Assembly: GCF_051401765.1 (NCBI RefSeq) | Contig: NW_027480450.1 | Span: 2,356,001 to 2,420,000, forward strand | Length of the DNA: 64,000 bases | Reading direction: 5' to 3' | Source of the DNA: Calliopsis andreniformis | Taxonomy: Eukaryota; Arthropoda; Insecta; Hymenoptera; Andrenidae | Shown here: in pieces, positions 36,111-48,729 of the stretch | Layout of the letters: every line of letters begins with the position of its first letter | How positions within the stretch are numbered: position 1 is the stretch's first letter | The notes under the pieces: generated by a model | Told to the model about the DNA's origin: nothing | Database searches by the model: none | The model's input: the letters and a program-made list of their open reading frames with translations, nothing else | Translations under genes and position numbers: made by a program

Positions 36111-38699
36111 CAGTTTTCTATACTCAATACTCAATCCGCAATCTTCAAATCTCTATCCACAAACATCAATTCTCATCACTCAACCCTCAACACTCAGTAC
36201 TCAATGTTCAATTCTCAATCCTCAATTCTCAATCTTCAATCCTCAATACTGAATCTTCAATCGTCATTCCGCAATCCTCAATCCTCAATCCTCAATCCTC
36301 AATCTTCAATCCTCAGTCTTCAGTCCTCAATCCTCAATCCTAAATCCTCAATCCTCAATCCTCAATCCCGAATCCTCAATCCTGAATCCTCAATCATCAG
36401 ACCTCAGTCCTCAAAAATCAATTGTCAATCCTCAATCCTCAATAGAAAATCCACAATCCACGCGCTTTCAATACTCAGTCCCTATTCTTCAATCCTCAAA
36501 TCTCAATCAACAGACATCAATTCTCATCACTCAACCCTCAACACTCAGTCCTCAATCTTCAATCCTCCATCCTGAATCCTCAATCTTCAATACTCAATCC
36601 TCAATCCTAATTCCTCAATCCTCAATCCTCAATCCTCAGTCATCAATACTCAATCTTCAATACTGAATCCTCAATCCTCAATCGTCAATCCTCAATCCTC
36701 AAACCTCAATCCTCATTCCCCAAACCTCAATCCACATCCCTCAGTCCTCATTCTCAATTCTCAATTCTCAATCCACAATCCTCAATACTCTATCTTCAAT
36801 CCTCAACAATCAATCTCCAATCCTAGATCCTCAATCCCCAATCCTCAATCCTTAATCCTCAATCTTCAATCCTCAATCCCCAGTCCTCAATCTTCAATCC
36901 TCAATGCTCAATCTTCAATCCTCAATTCTCAGTCCTCAACCCTCAATCCTCAATCCTCAAACCTCAATCCTCAACCGTCAGTCCTCGTCCTCAAAGCGCA
37001 ACCCTCAATACTCAATCCTCAATCTTCAATGATCAATATTCAATCTTCAATACACAATCCTCAACCTTCAATCCTCAATCCTCAATTCTCAATCCCCAAA
37101 CCTCAATCCTCAGACCTCAAACATCAATACTCAGCCCCCAGCCCTCGTCCTGAATGCACAACCCTCAATCCTCAATCCTCAATCTTCAATCATCAATATT
37201 CAATCTTCAATCCTCAATCCTCAATCCTCAACCCTCAACCTTCAATCCTCAATGTTCAATCCTCAATACCCAATTCTCAATCTTCAATCCTCAATCCTCA
37301 ATCCTCAATCTTCAGCCCTGAGTCCTCAACAATCAGTTGTCAATCCTCAATCATCAGTAGAATAACCTCAATTCACAGATTTGAATATTAAATACTCAAT
37401 CTGCTATCTTCAAATCTCTATCCACAAACATCAATTCTCATCACTCAACCCTCAACACTCAGTCCCGAATCCTCAATCTTCAATCCTCAATCCTCAGTCC
37501 TCAATCCTCAACCGTCAGCCCTCATCCTCAATCCTCAATCCTTAATCCTCAATCCTCAATATTCAATCCTCAATGCTCAATCTTCAATCCTCAATCCTCA
37601 GTCCTCAAACCTCAATTCTGAATCCTCAATCCTGAATCCTCAATCTTCAGCCCTCAGTCCTCAACAATCAGTTGTCAATCCTCAATCCTCAATAGAATAT
37701 CCTCAATTCACAGTTTTCAATACTCAATACTCAATCTGCAATCTTCAAATCTCTATACACAAATATCAATTCCCATCACTCAGCCCGCAACACTCAGTAC
37801 TCAATGTTCAATTCGCAAACCTCAATTCTCAATCTTCAATCCTCAATACTGAATCTTCAAACCTCAATCCCCAATCCTCAATCCTCAATCCTCAATTTCC
37901 ATCTTCAATCCTCAGTCTTCAATCCTCAATCCTCAATCCTCTATCCTCAATACTCAATCCTCAATCCTCAGTCATCAATCCTCAATACTCAATCTTCAAT
38001 CCTCATTCCTCAATCCTCAACCCTCAATCCTCAAACCTAAATCATCAATCCACAATCTTCAATACTCAACCCTCAACCATCAATCCTCAATACTCAACCA
38101 TCAATCCTCAATTCCCAATACTCAATAGAATATCCCGAATTCTCATGGTTCAATACTCAATCCACAATATTCAATAATCAAATCTCAATTCTCAAATATC
38201 AATCCTCAACACTCAATCCACATCACTCAGTCCTCTCTCCTCAATCCTCCATCCTGAATCCTCAATCCTCAAGCGTCAATCCTCAATCCTCAGTCCTCAA
38301 CACTCTATCCTCAGTCCTCAAACCTCAATCCCGAATCCTCAATCCTAAATCCTCAATCTTCAGCCCTCAGTCCTCAACAATCAACTGTCAATCCCCAATC
38401 CTCAATAGAATATCCTCAATTCACAGTTCTGAATACTAAATACTCAATCTGCAATCTTCAAATCTCTATCCTAAAACATCTATTCTCATCACTCAACCCT
38501 CAACACTCAGTCCCCAATCCTCAATCCTCAATCCTCAAACGTCAATCTTCAAACCTGAATACTCAATCTTCAATCCACAATCCCCAATCCTCAATCCTCA
38601 ACCCTCATTCTTCAATTCTCAACCATCAATCCTCAATTCTCAATACTCAATCGTGAATACCCAATCTTCAGCCCTCAGTCCTCAACAATCAGTTGCCAA
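36111..38699 (+). repeat. Degenerate heptamer segment with divergent modules
   Basis: Contains A modules at 36444 (strongly altered), 37359, 37694 and 38407 and a C module at 38127. Variants are more numerous here and I recognised no long near-identical duplicate, apart from 36204-36330, which resembles 23855 and 33990. This looks older or less homogenised than its surroundings. No gene is supported. Confidence 0.75.
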
Positions 38700-40010
38700 T
38701 CCTCAATCCTCAATACAATATCCTCAATTCACAGTTTTCAATACTCAATACTCAATCTGCAATCTTCAAATCTCTAACCACAAACATCAATTCTCATCAC
38801 TCAGCCCTTAACGCTCAGTCCTCAATGTTCAATCCTCAATCCTCAATTCTCAATCTTCAATCCCCAATACTGAATCTTCTATCCTCAGTCCCAAATCCTC
38901 AATCTTCAATCCTCATTACTCAATCCTCAATCCTCAATCCCCAATCCTCAGTCTTCAATCCTCAATACTCAATCTTCAATCCTCAATCCTCAATCCTCAA
39001 TCCTCAATCCTCAATCCTCAGCCCTCAGTCCTCAACAACCAGTTGTCAATCCTCAATCCTCAATCGAATATCCTCAATTCATAGTTTTCAATACTCAATA
39101 CTCAATCAGCAATCTTCAACTCTCTATCCACAAACATGAATCCTCATCACTCAGCCCTTAACGCTCAGTCCTCAATGTTCAATCCTCAATCCTCAATTCT
39201 CAACCTTCAATCCCCAATACTGAATCTTCTATCCTCAGTCCCAAATCCTCAATCTTCAATCCTCATTACTCAATCCTCAATCCTCAATCCCCAATCCTCA
39301 GTCTTCAATCCTCAATACTCAATCTTCAATCCTCAATCCTCAATCCTCAATCCTCAATCCTCAATTCTCAATCATCAATACTCAATCTTCAATACCCAAT
39401 CCTCAATCCTCAATACTCAATCCTCAATTCTCAAAAATCAATCCACAATTCTCAATACTCAATAGAATATCCTGAAATCTCATGGTTCAATTCACAATCC
39501 ACAATATACAATAATCAAATCTCAATCCTCCAACGTCAATTCTCAACACTCAATCCTCAACACTCAGTCCTCTCTCTTGAAACCTCCATCCGCAATCCTT
39601 AATCCTCAACAGAAATCCTCAATCATCAATCCTCATCACTCAATCCTCAGCCCTCAAACCTCAAACCCGAATCCTCAAACCTGACTCCTCAGCCTTCAGC
39701 ACTCAGTCCTCAACAATCAATTGTAAATCCTCAATCCTCCATAGAGTATCCTCAATTCACTGTTTTCAATACTCAATCACCAACCTTCAATCTTCAAATC
39801 TCAATACACAAACATCAATACTCATCAATCAACCCTCAACACTCAGTCCTCTATCTTCGATCCTCAATCCTCAATCCTCAATCTTCAATCCTCAATACCC
39901 AACCTTCAATCCTCAATCCTCAATTCTCAATCCTCAATACTCAATCCTCAATCGTCAATCCTCAAGCCCCAATCCTCAATCTTCAATCCTCAATCCTCAA
40001 TCCTCAATTC
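38700..40010 (+). repeat. 1.3-kb block, 5473-bp offset, copy 1, with a 350-bp tandem pair
   Basis: CCCTTAACGCTCAGTCC occurs at 38805 and 39155, 350 bp (exactly 50 heptamers) apart, marking a tandem pair of A-module units (cores 38715 and 39065). Much of the block recurs 5473 bp downstream at 44173-45483 (C module 39464/44937, A module 39743/45216). The first unit of the pair is closer to 42337-type A modules (CAATACAATATCC) than the second (CAATCGAATATCC). Confidence 0.87.
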
Positions 40011-43000
40011 TCAATCCTCAACCATCAATCCTCAATACTCAATCCTCAATCCTCAATCCTCAATCCTCAATCCTTAATCATCAATCCTCAATCCTCAATC
40101 CTCAATCTTCAATCGTCAATATTCAGTCTTCAATCCTCAATCCTCTATCCACAGTCCCCAACCCTCAGTCCTCATACATCAATCCTGAATCCTCAATCCT
40201 GAATCCTCAATCTTCAGCCCTCAGACCTCAACAATCAATTGTCAATCCTCAATCCTCAATAGAATATCCTCAATTCACAGCTTTCAATACTCAGTACTCA
40301 ATCTGCAATCTTCAAATCTCTATACACAAACATCAATTCTCATCACTCAGCCCTCAACACTCAGTCTTCAATGTTCAATCCTCAATCCTCAATTCTCAGT
40401 CTTGAATCCCCAATACTGAATCTTCAATCCTCAGTCCCAAATCCTCAATCTTCAATCCTCATTACTCAATCCTCAATCCTCAATCCCCAATCCTCAGTCT
40501 TCAATCCACAATACCCAATCTTCAATCCTCAATCCTCAATTCTCAATCCTCAACCTTCAATCCTCAATACTCAATCCTCAATCCTCAATCCTCAATCCTC
40601 AATCTTCAATCCTCAATAGTCAATCTCCAATCCCAGATCCTCAATCCCCAATCCTCAGTCCTTTATCCTCAATCTTCAACCCTCAATCCCCAGTCCTCAA
40701 TCTTCAATCCTCAATGCTCAATCCAAAATCCTCAATCCGCAGTCCTCAATCTTCAATCCTCAATCCTCAAACCTCTATCTTCAACCGTCAGTCCTCGGCC
40801 TCAATCCTCAACCCTCAATACTCCACCATCAATACTCAATCTTGAATCCTCAATCCTCAATCCTCAATCCTCAATATTCAACACACAACCCTCAACCATC
40901 AATCCTCAATACTCAACCATCAATCCTCAATTCTCAATACTCAATAGAATATTCTAAAATCTCATGGTTCAATACTCAATCCACAATATACAATAATCAA
41001 ATCTCAATCCTCAAACGTTAATTCTCAACACGCAATTCTCAACACTCTGTCATCTCTCTTGAATCCTCCATCCTCAATCCTCAGTCCTCAAACGTCAAAC
41101 CTCAATCCTCAATCCTCAACCCACAATCCTCAGTCCTCAAACCTCAAACCCGAATCCTCAATCCTGAATCCTCAATACTCAGCCCTCAGTCTTCAACAAT
41201 CAGTTGTCAATCGTCAATCCTCAATAGAATATCCTCAATTCACAGTTTTCAATACTCAATATTCAATCTGCAATCTTCAAATGTCTATCCACAAATATCA
41301 ATTCTCATCACTCAGCCCTCAACACTCAGTCCTCAATGTTCAATCCTCAATCCTCAATCCTCAATACTCAATCTTCAATCCTCAATACTGAATCTTCAAT
41401 CCTCAGTCCCAAATCCTCAATCTTCAATCCTCAATCCTCAATCCTCAATCCTCAATCCTCAATCCTCAATCCTCAGTCCTCAATCTTCAATCCTCTATAC
41501 TCAATTATCATTCCTGAATCCTCAGTCCTCAAACATCAATCCTCAACCCTCAGTCCTCATCCTCAATTCTCAATTCTCAACCCTCAATCCTCAATACTCA
41601 ATCTTCAATCCTAGATAATCAATCTCCAATCCTAGATCCTCAATCCCCAAACCTCAATCCTTAATCCTCAATCTTCAATCCTCAATCCCCAGTCCTCAAT
41701 CTTCAATCCTCAATGCTCAATCTTCAATCCTCAATTCTCAGTCCTCAATCCTCAATCCTCATTCCTCAAACCTCAATACTCAGTCCTCAATCCTCATTCT
41801 TCAATCCTCAATACCCAATCCTCAATCTTCAATTCTCAATCCCCAATTCTCAATTCTCGATCCTCAACCCTCAGGCCTCAGTCCTCAAACCTCAGTCCTC
41901 AGCCCTCAGCCCTCGTCCTCAATCCTCAATCCTCAATCATCAATCCTCCATCTTCAATAATCAATACTCAATCTTCAATCCTCAATCCTCAGTCCTCAAA
42001 CCTCAATTCTGAATCCTCAATCCTGAATCCTCAATCTTCAGCCCTCAGTCCTCAACAATCAGTTGTCAATCCTAAATCCTCAATAGAATATTCTCAATTC
42101 ACTGTTTTCAATACTCAATACTCAATCTGCTATCTTCAAATCTCTATCCACAAACATCAAATCTCATCACTCAGCCCTCAACACTCAGTCCTCAATGTCC
42201 AATCCTCAATCCTCAATTCTCAATCTTCAATCCTCAATCCTCAGACGTCAAACCTCAATTCTGTAGCCCCAATACTGTACCCTCACTCTTCAGCACGCAG
42301 TTCTCAACATTCAGTTGCCAATCCTCAATCCTCAATACAATATCCTCAATTCACAGTTTTCAATACTCAATACTCAATCTGCAATCTTCAAATCTCTAAC
42401 CACAAACATCAATTCTCATCACTCAGCCCTCAACACTCAGTCCTCAATGTTCAATCCTCAATCCTCAATTCTCAATCTTCAATCTTCAATACTGAATCTT
42501 CTATCCTCAGTCCCAAATCCTCAATCTTCAATCCCCATTACTCAATCCTCAATCCTCAATCCTCAATCCTCAATCCCCAGTCCTCAATCTTCAATCCTCA
42601 ATGCTCAATCCTCATCCTCACGTCTCAGTCCTCAATCCTCAATACTCAATCCTCAAACCTCAATCCTCAACCGTCAGTCCTCGTCCTCAATCCTCAACAC
42701 TCAATCCTCAATCCTCAATCTTCAATCATCAATACTCAATCTTCAATCTTCAATCCTCAATCCTCAATCCTCAATCCTTAATCCTCAATATTCAACACAC
42801 AACCCTCAACCATCAATCCTCAATACTCAGTCCTCCCTCTTCAATCCTCCATCCTCAACCCTCAATCCTCAAGCGTCAATCCTCAATCCTCAATCCTCAA
42901 CCCTCAATCCTCAATCCTCAAACCTCAATCCCTAATCCTCAACCCTGAATCCTCAATCTTCAGACCTCAATCCTCAATCCTCAATCCTCAATCCTCAATC

Positions 43001-44172
43001 CTCAATCCTCAACCTTCAATCCTCAATACTCAAACTTCAATCCTCAATCCTCAATCCTCAATCCTCAGCCCTCAATCTTCAATCCTCAATACTCAATCTT
43101 CAATCATCAATTCTCAGTCCTCAAACCTCAATTCTGAATCCTCAATCGTGAATACTCAATCTTCAGCCCTTAGTCCTCAACAATCAGTTGCCAATCCTCA
43201 ATCCTCAATACAATATCCTCAATTCACAGTTTTCAATACTCAATACTCAATCTACAATCTTCAAATCTCTAACCACAAACATCAATTCTCATCACTCAAC
43301 CCTCAATCCTCAGTCCTCAAACCTCAAGCCCGAATCCTCAAACCTGAATCCTCTGTCTTCAGCCCTCAGTCCTCAACAATCAATTGTAAATCCTCAATCC
43401 TCAATAGAATATCCTCAATTCTCTGTTTTCAATACTCAATCCCCAATCGTCAATCTTCAAATCTCAATACACAAACATCAATTCTCATCAATCAACCCTC
43501 AACACTCAGTCCTCAATCTTCGATCCTCAATCCTCAATACTCAATCTTCAATCGTCAATACTGAATCTTCAATCCTCAGTCCCAAATCCTCAATCTTCAA
43601 TACTCAATCCTCAATCCTCAATCCTCAATCCCCAATCCTCAATCTTCAATCCTCAATACCCAATCTTCAATCCTCAATCCCCAATCCTCGATCCTCATTC
43701 CTCAATCCTCAATCATCAATCCTCAATCTTCAATACTCAATCCTTAATCCTCAATTCTCAATCCTCAATACTCAACTATCAATCCTCAATACTCAATACT
43801 CAATAGAATATCCTGAATTCGCAGGATTCAATACTCAAACCTCAATCCTCAGCCCTCACCACTCATCCTCCATCCTCGATCCTCAATCCTCGATCCTCAA
43901 ACCTCAGTCCTCAATCCCCAATCCTCAATCTTCAATCCTCAATACTCAATCTTCAATCCTCAACCGTCAGTCCTCGTACTCAATCCCCAAACCTCAACAC
44001 TCAATCATGAATACTCAATCTTCAATCCTCAATCCTCAATCCTCAATCCTCAACCGTCAATCCTCAATCCTCAATCCTCAACCCTCAATCCTCAGTCCTC
44101 AAACCTCAAACCCGAATCCTCAATCCTGAATCCTCAATCCTCAGCCCTCAGTCCTCAACAACCAGTTGTCAA
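40011..44172 (+). repeat. Degenerate heptamer segment between the two 5473-bp-offset copies
   Basis: Contains A modules at 40261, 41226, 42085, 42337, 43210 and 43406, a C module at 40946 and a B module at 43805. The A modules at 42337 and 43210 share the rare CAATACAATATCC core with 38715 and lie 873 bp apart. 43406 has the CAATTCTCTGTTTTC variant also seen at 5336, 9511, 12247 and 16422. No gene is supported. Confidence 0.8.
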
Positions 44173-45483
44173 TTCTCAATCCTCAATCGAATATCCTCAA
44201 TTCATAGTTTTCAATACTCAATACTCAATCAGCAATCTTCAACTCTCTATCCACAAACATCAATCCTCATCACTCAGCCCTTAACGCTCAGTCCTCAATG
44301 TTCAATCCTCAATCCTCAATTCTCAATCTTCAATCCCCAATACTGAATCTTCTATCCTCAGTCCCAAATCCTCAATCTTCAATCCTCATTACTCAATCCT
44401 CAATCCTCAATCCCCAATCCTCAGTCTTCAATCCTCAATACTAAATCTTCAATCCTCAATCCTCAATCCTCAATCCTCAATCCTCAATCCTCAGCCCTCA
44501 GTCCTCAACAACCAGTTGTCAATCCTCAATCCTCAATCGAATATCCTCAATTCATAGTTTTCAATACTCAATACTCAATCAGCAATCTTCAACTCTCTAT
44601 CCACAAACATCAATCCTCATCACTCATCCCTTAACTCTCAGTCCTCAATGTTCAATCCTCAATCCTCAATTCTCAATCTTCAATCCCCAATACTGAATCT
44701 TCTATCCTCAGTCCCAAATCCTCAACCTTCAATCCTCATTACTCAATCCTCAATCCTCAATCCCCAATCCTCAGTCTTCAATCCTCAATACTCAATCTTC
44801 AATCCTCAATCCTCAATCCTCAATCCTCAATCCTCAATTCTCAATCATCAATACTCAATCTTCAATACCCAATCCTCAATCCTCAATACTCAATCCTCAA
44901 TTCTCAAAAATCAATCCACAATTCTCAATACTCAATAGAATATCCTGAAATCTCATGGTTCAATTCACAATCCACAATATACAATAATCAAATCTCAATC
45001 CTCCAACGTCAATTCTCAACACTCAATCCTCAACACTCAGTCCTCTCTCTTGTAACCTCCATCCGCAATCCTTAATCCTCAACAGAAATCCTCAATCATC
45101 AATCCTCATCACTCAATCCTCAGCCCTCAAACCTCAAACCCGAATCCTCAAACCTGACTCCTCAGTCTTCAGCCCTTAGTCCTCAACAATCAGTCGTAAA
45201 TCCTCAATCGTCAATAGAGTATCCTCAATTCACTGTTTTCAATACTCAATCTCCAACCTTCAATTTTCAAATCTCAATACACAAACATCAATACTCATCA
45301 ATCAACGCTCAACACTCAGTCCTCTGTCTTCGATCCTCAATCCTCAATCCTCAACCTTCAATCCTCAATACTCAACCTTCAATCCTCAATCCTCAATTCT
45401 CAATCCTCAATACTCAATCCTCAATCGTCGATCCTCAAGCCCCAATCCTCAATCTTCAATCCTCAATCCTCAATCCTCAATTC
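44173..45483 (+). repeat. 1.3-kb block, 5473-bp offset, copy 2, with a 350-bp tandem pair
   Basis: A modules at 44188 and 44538 are again 350 bp apart, and CCCTTAAC occurs at 44278 and 44628. The block ends near 45483, where copy 1 continues into CAACCATCAATCC and this copy into CAATCTTCAATCC. Confidence 0.87.
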
Positions 45484-46390
45484 TCAATCCTCAATCTTCA
45501 ATCCTCAATACTCAATCTTCAATCCTCAATCCTCAGTCCTCCAACCTCAATTCTGAATCCTCAATCCTCAATAGAATATCCTAAATTCACAGTTTTCAAT
45601 ACTCAATACTCAATCTGCAATATTCAAATCTCTATCCACAAACATCAATTCTCATCACTCAGCCCTCAACACTCAGTCCTCAATGTTAAATCCTCAATCC
45701 TCAATTCTCAATCTTCAATCCTCAACACTGAATCTTCAATCCTCAGTCCCAAATACTCAATCTTCAATCCTCATTACTCAATCCTCAATCCTCAATCCCC
45801 ACTCCTCAATCTTCAATCCTCAATACTCAAACTTCAATCCTCAATCCTCAATCCTCAATCCTCAATCCTCAACCCTCAGTCATCAATCCTCAATATTCAA
45901 TACTCAATCGTCAATCCGCAGTCCTCAATCCTCGATCCTCAATCCTCGTTCCTCAAACCTCAATCCGCAACCCTCAGTCCTCATCCTCAGTTCGCAATCC
46001 TCAATCCTCAATCCACAATCCTCAATCTTCAATCCACAATTATCAAACTCTAATCCTAGATCCTCAATCACCAATCCTCAATCCTTAATCCTCAATCTTC
46101 AACCCTCAATCCCCAGTAGTCAATCTTCAATCCTCAATGCTCAATCCAAAATCCTCAATCCTCAGTCCTCAATCCTCAATCCTCAATCCTCAGACCTCGA
46201 TCCTCAACCGTCAGTCCTCGTCCTCAACACTCAACCCTCAATACTCAATCATCAATACTCAATCTTCAATCCTCAATCCTCAATCCTCAATCCTCAATCC
46301 TCAATTCTCAATCTTCAATCTTCAATACTGAATCTTCAATCCTCAGTCCCAAATCCTCAATCTTCAATCCTCAATCCTCAATCCTCAATC
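45484..46390 (+). repeat. Heptamer segment with the first CAAACTCTAATCC-type tract
   Basis: Contains an A module at 45573 and a CCTAGA tract at 46045 preceded by ATCAAACTCTAATCC, the subfamily mark of the right part of the window. No gene is supported. Confidence 0.78.
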
Positions 46391-47300
46391 CTCAATCTCC
46401 AATCCACAACCATCAATCCTCGATACTCAATCTTCAATCCTCAATCCTCAATCCTCAGTCCTCAATCCTCAATCCTCAATCAGCAATCCTCAATCTTCAA
46501 TACTCAATCCTCAATCCTCAATTCTCATTCCTCAATACTCAGCCATCAATCCTCAATTCCCAATTGTCAATAAAATATCCTGAATTCGCAGGTTTCAATA
46601 CCCAAACCTCAATCCTCGATCCCTCACCCCTCATCCTCCATCCTCAATCTTTAATCCTCAACCTTCAGTCCTCAATCACAAGTCCTCAATCTTCAATCCT
46701 CGATGCTCAATCCTCAATCCTCAAGTCTCAGTCCTCAATCCTCAATCCTCAATCCTCAAACCTCAATCCTAAACCGCCAATCCTCGTCCTCAATCCTCAA
46801 CCCTCAATCCTCAATCCTCAATCCTCAATCCTCAATCCTCAATACTCAACCATCAATTCTCAATTCTCAATACTCAATAAAATATCCTGGATTCTCAGGA
46901 TTCAATACTCAAACGTCAATACTCAACCCTCAGCCCTCATCCTCAATCCTCAATCCTCAATCCTCAATCCTCAGTCATCAATCCTTAATCTTCAATACTC
47001 AATCGTCAATCCTCAGTCCTCAATCCTCAATCCTCAATCCTCGTTCCTCAAACTTCAATCCTCAACCCACAGTCCTCATCCTCAATTCTCAATTCTCAAT
47101 TCTCAATCCTCAATCCTCAATCTTGAATCCTCAATAATCAATCTCCAATCCTAGATCCTCAATCCCCAATCCTCAATCCTTAATCCTCAACCTTCAATCC
47201 TCAATCCCCAGTCCTCAATCTCCAATCCTCAATGCTCAATCCTCAATCCTCATTCTTCAATCCTCAATAATCAAACTCTAATCCTAGATCCTCGATCACC
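46391..47300 (+). repeat. Right-end block, 3649-bp offset, copy 1
   Basis: Matches about 50040-50890: AATCCACAACCATC near 46400 and 50049, paired B modules 46572/50220 and 46879/50528. The offset drops to 3593 by the CCTAGA tract (47281/50874), so this copy has 56 bp (eight heptamers) that the other lacks. A third copy is at 62612-63460. Confidence 0.87.
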
Positions 47301-47524
47301 AATCCTCAATCCTTAATCCTCAATCTTCAACCCTCAATCCCCAGTACTCAATCCTCAATCCTCAATCCTCAGACCTCACTCCTCAACCGTCAGTCCTCGT
47401 CCTCAACGCTCAACCCTCAATGCTCAATCAACAATACTCAATCTTCAATCCTCAGTCCTCAATCCTCAATCCTCAATCCTCAATCCTCAATACTCAATCT
47501 TCAATCCTCAATCCTCAATCCTGA

Positions 47525-48360
47525 ATCCTCAATCTTCAATCCTCAATACTCAATCTTCAATCCTCAATCCTCAGTCCTCAAACCTCGATTCTGAATCCTC
47601 AATCGTGAATCCTCAATCTTTAGCCCTCAGTACTCAACAATCAGTTGTCAATCCTCAATCCTCAATAGAATATCCTCAATTCACAGTATTCAATACTCAA
47701 TACTCAATCTGCAATCTTCAAACCTCTACCCACAAACATCAATTCTCATCACTCAGCCCTCAACGCTCAGTCCTCAATGTTCAATCCTCAATCCTCAATT
47801 CTCAATCTTCAATCCTCAATACTGAATCTTCAATCCTGAGTCCCAAATCCTCAATCTTCAGTCCTCATTACTCAATCCTCAATCCTCAATCCCCAATCCT
47901 CAATCTTCAATCCTCAATACTCAATCTTCAATCCTCAATCCTCTATCCTCAATCCTCTATCCTCAATCCTCAATCCTCAACTCTCAATCATCAATCCTCA
48001 ATCTTCAATACTCAATCCTCAATCCTCAACTCTCAATCCTCAATCCTCAGCCCTCAGTCCTCAACAATCAGTTGTCAATCCTCAATCCTCAATAGAGTAT
48101 CCTCAATTCACAGATTTCAATACTCAATAATCAATCTCCAATCTTCATATCTCTATCCACAAACATCAATTCTCATCACTCAGCCCTCAACCCTCAGTCC
48201 TCAAGGTTCAATCCTCAATCCTCAATACTCAATCTTCAATCCTCAATACTGAATCTTCAATCCTCAGTCCCAAATCCTCAATCTTCAATCCTCAATCCTC
48301 AAGCCTCAATCCTCAATCCCCAATCCTCAATCTTCAATCCTCAATACCCAATCTTCAATC
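47525..48360 (+). repeat. Right-end block, 5334-bp offset, copy 1
   Basis: Matches 52859-53694; A modules 47667/53001 and 48094/53428 are both 427 bp apart. Shared variants include CAGTATTCAATAC in the first module and CAGATTTCAATAC plus AGAGTAT in the second. Confidence 0.87.
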
Positions 48361-48729
48361 CTCAATCCTCAATCTTCAATCTTCAATACTCAATCCTTAA
48401 TCCTCAATTCTCATTCCTCAATACTCAACCATCAATCCTCAATTCTCAATACTCAATAGAATATCCTGAATTCGCAGTTTTCAATACTCAAACCTCAATC
48501 CTCGATACTCAATCCGCAATTATCAATCTTCAATCCTCAATACTCAATCTTCAATCTTCAATCCTCAATCCTCAATCCTCAATCTTCAATCCTCAATACT
48601 CAATCTTCAATCCTCAATCCTCAATTCTCAATCATCAATCCTAAATCTTCAATACTCAATCCTCAATCCTCAATTCTCAATTCTTAATCCTCAGACCTAA
48701 GTCCTCATCCTCAGTTCTCAATCCTCAAT

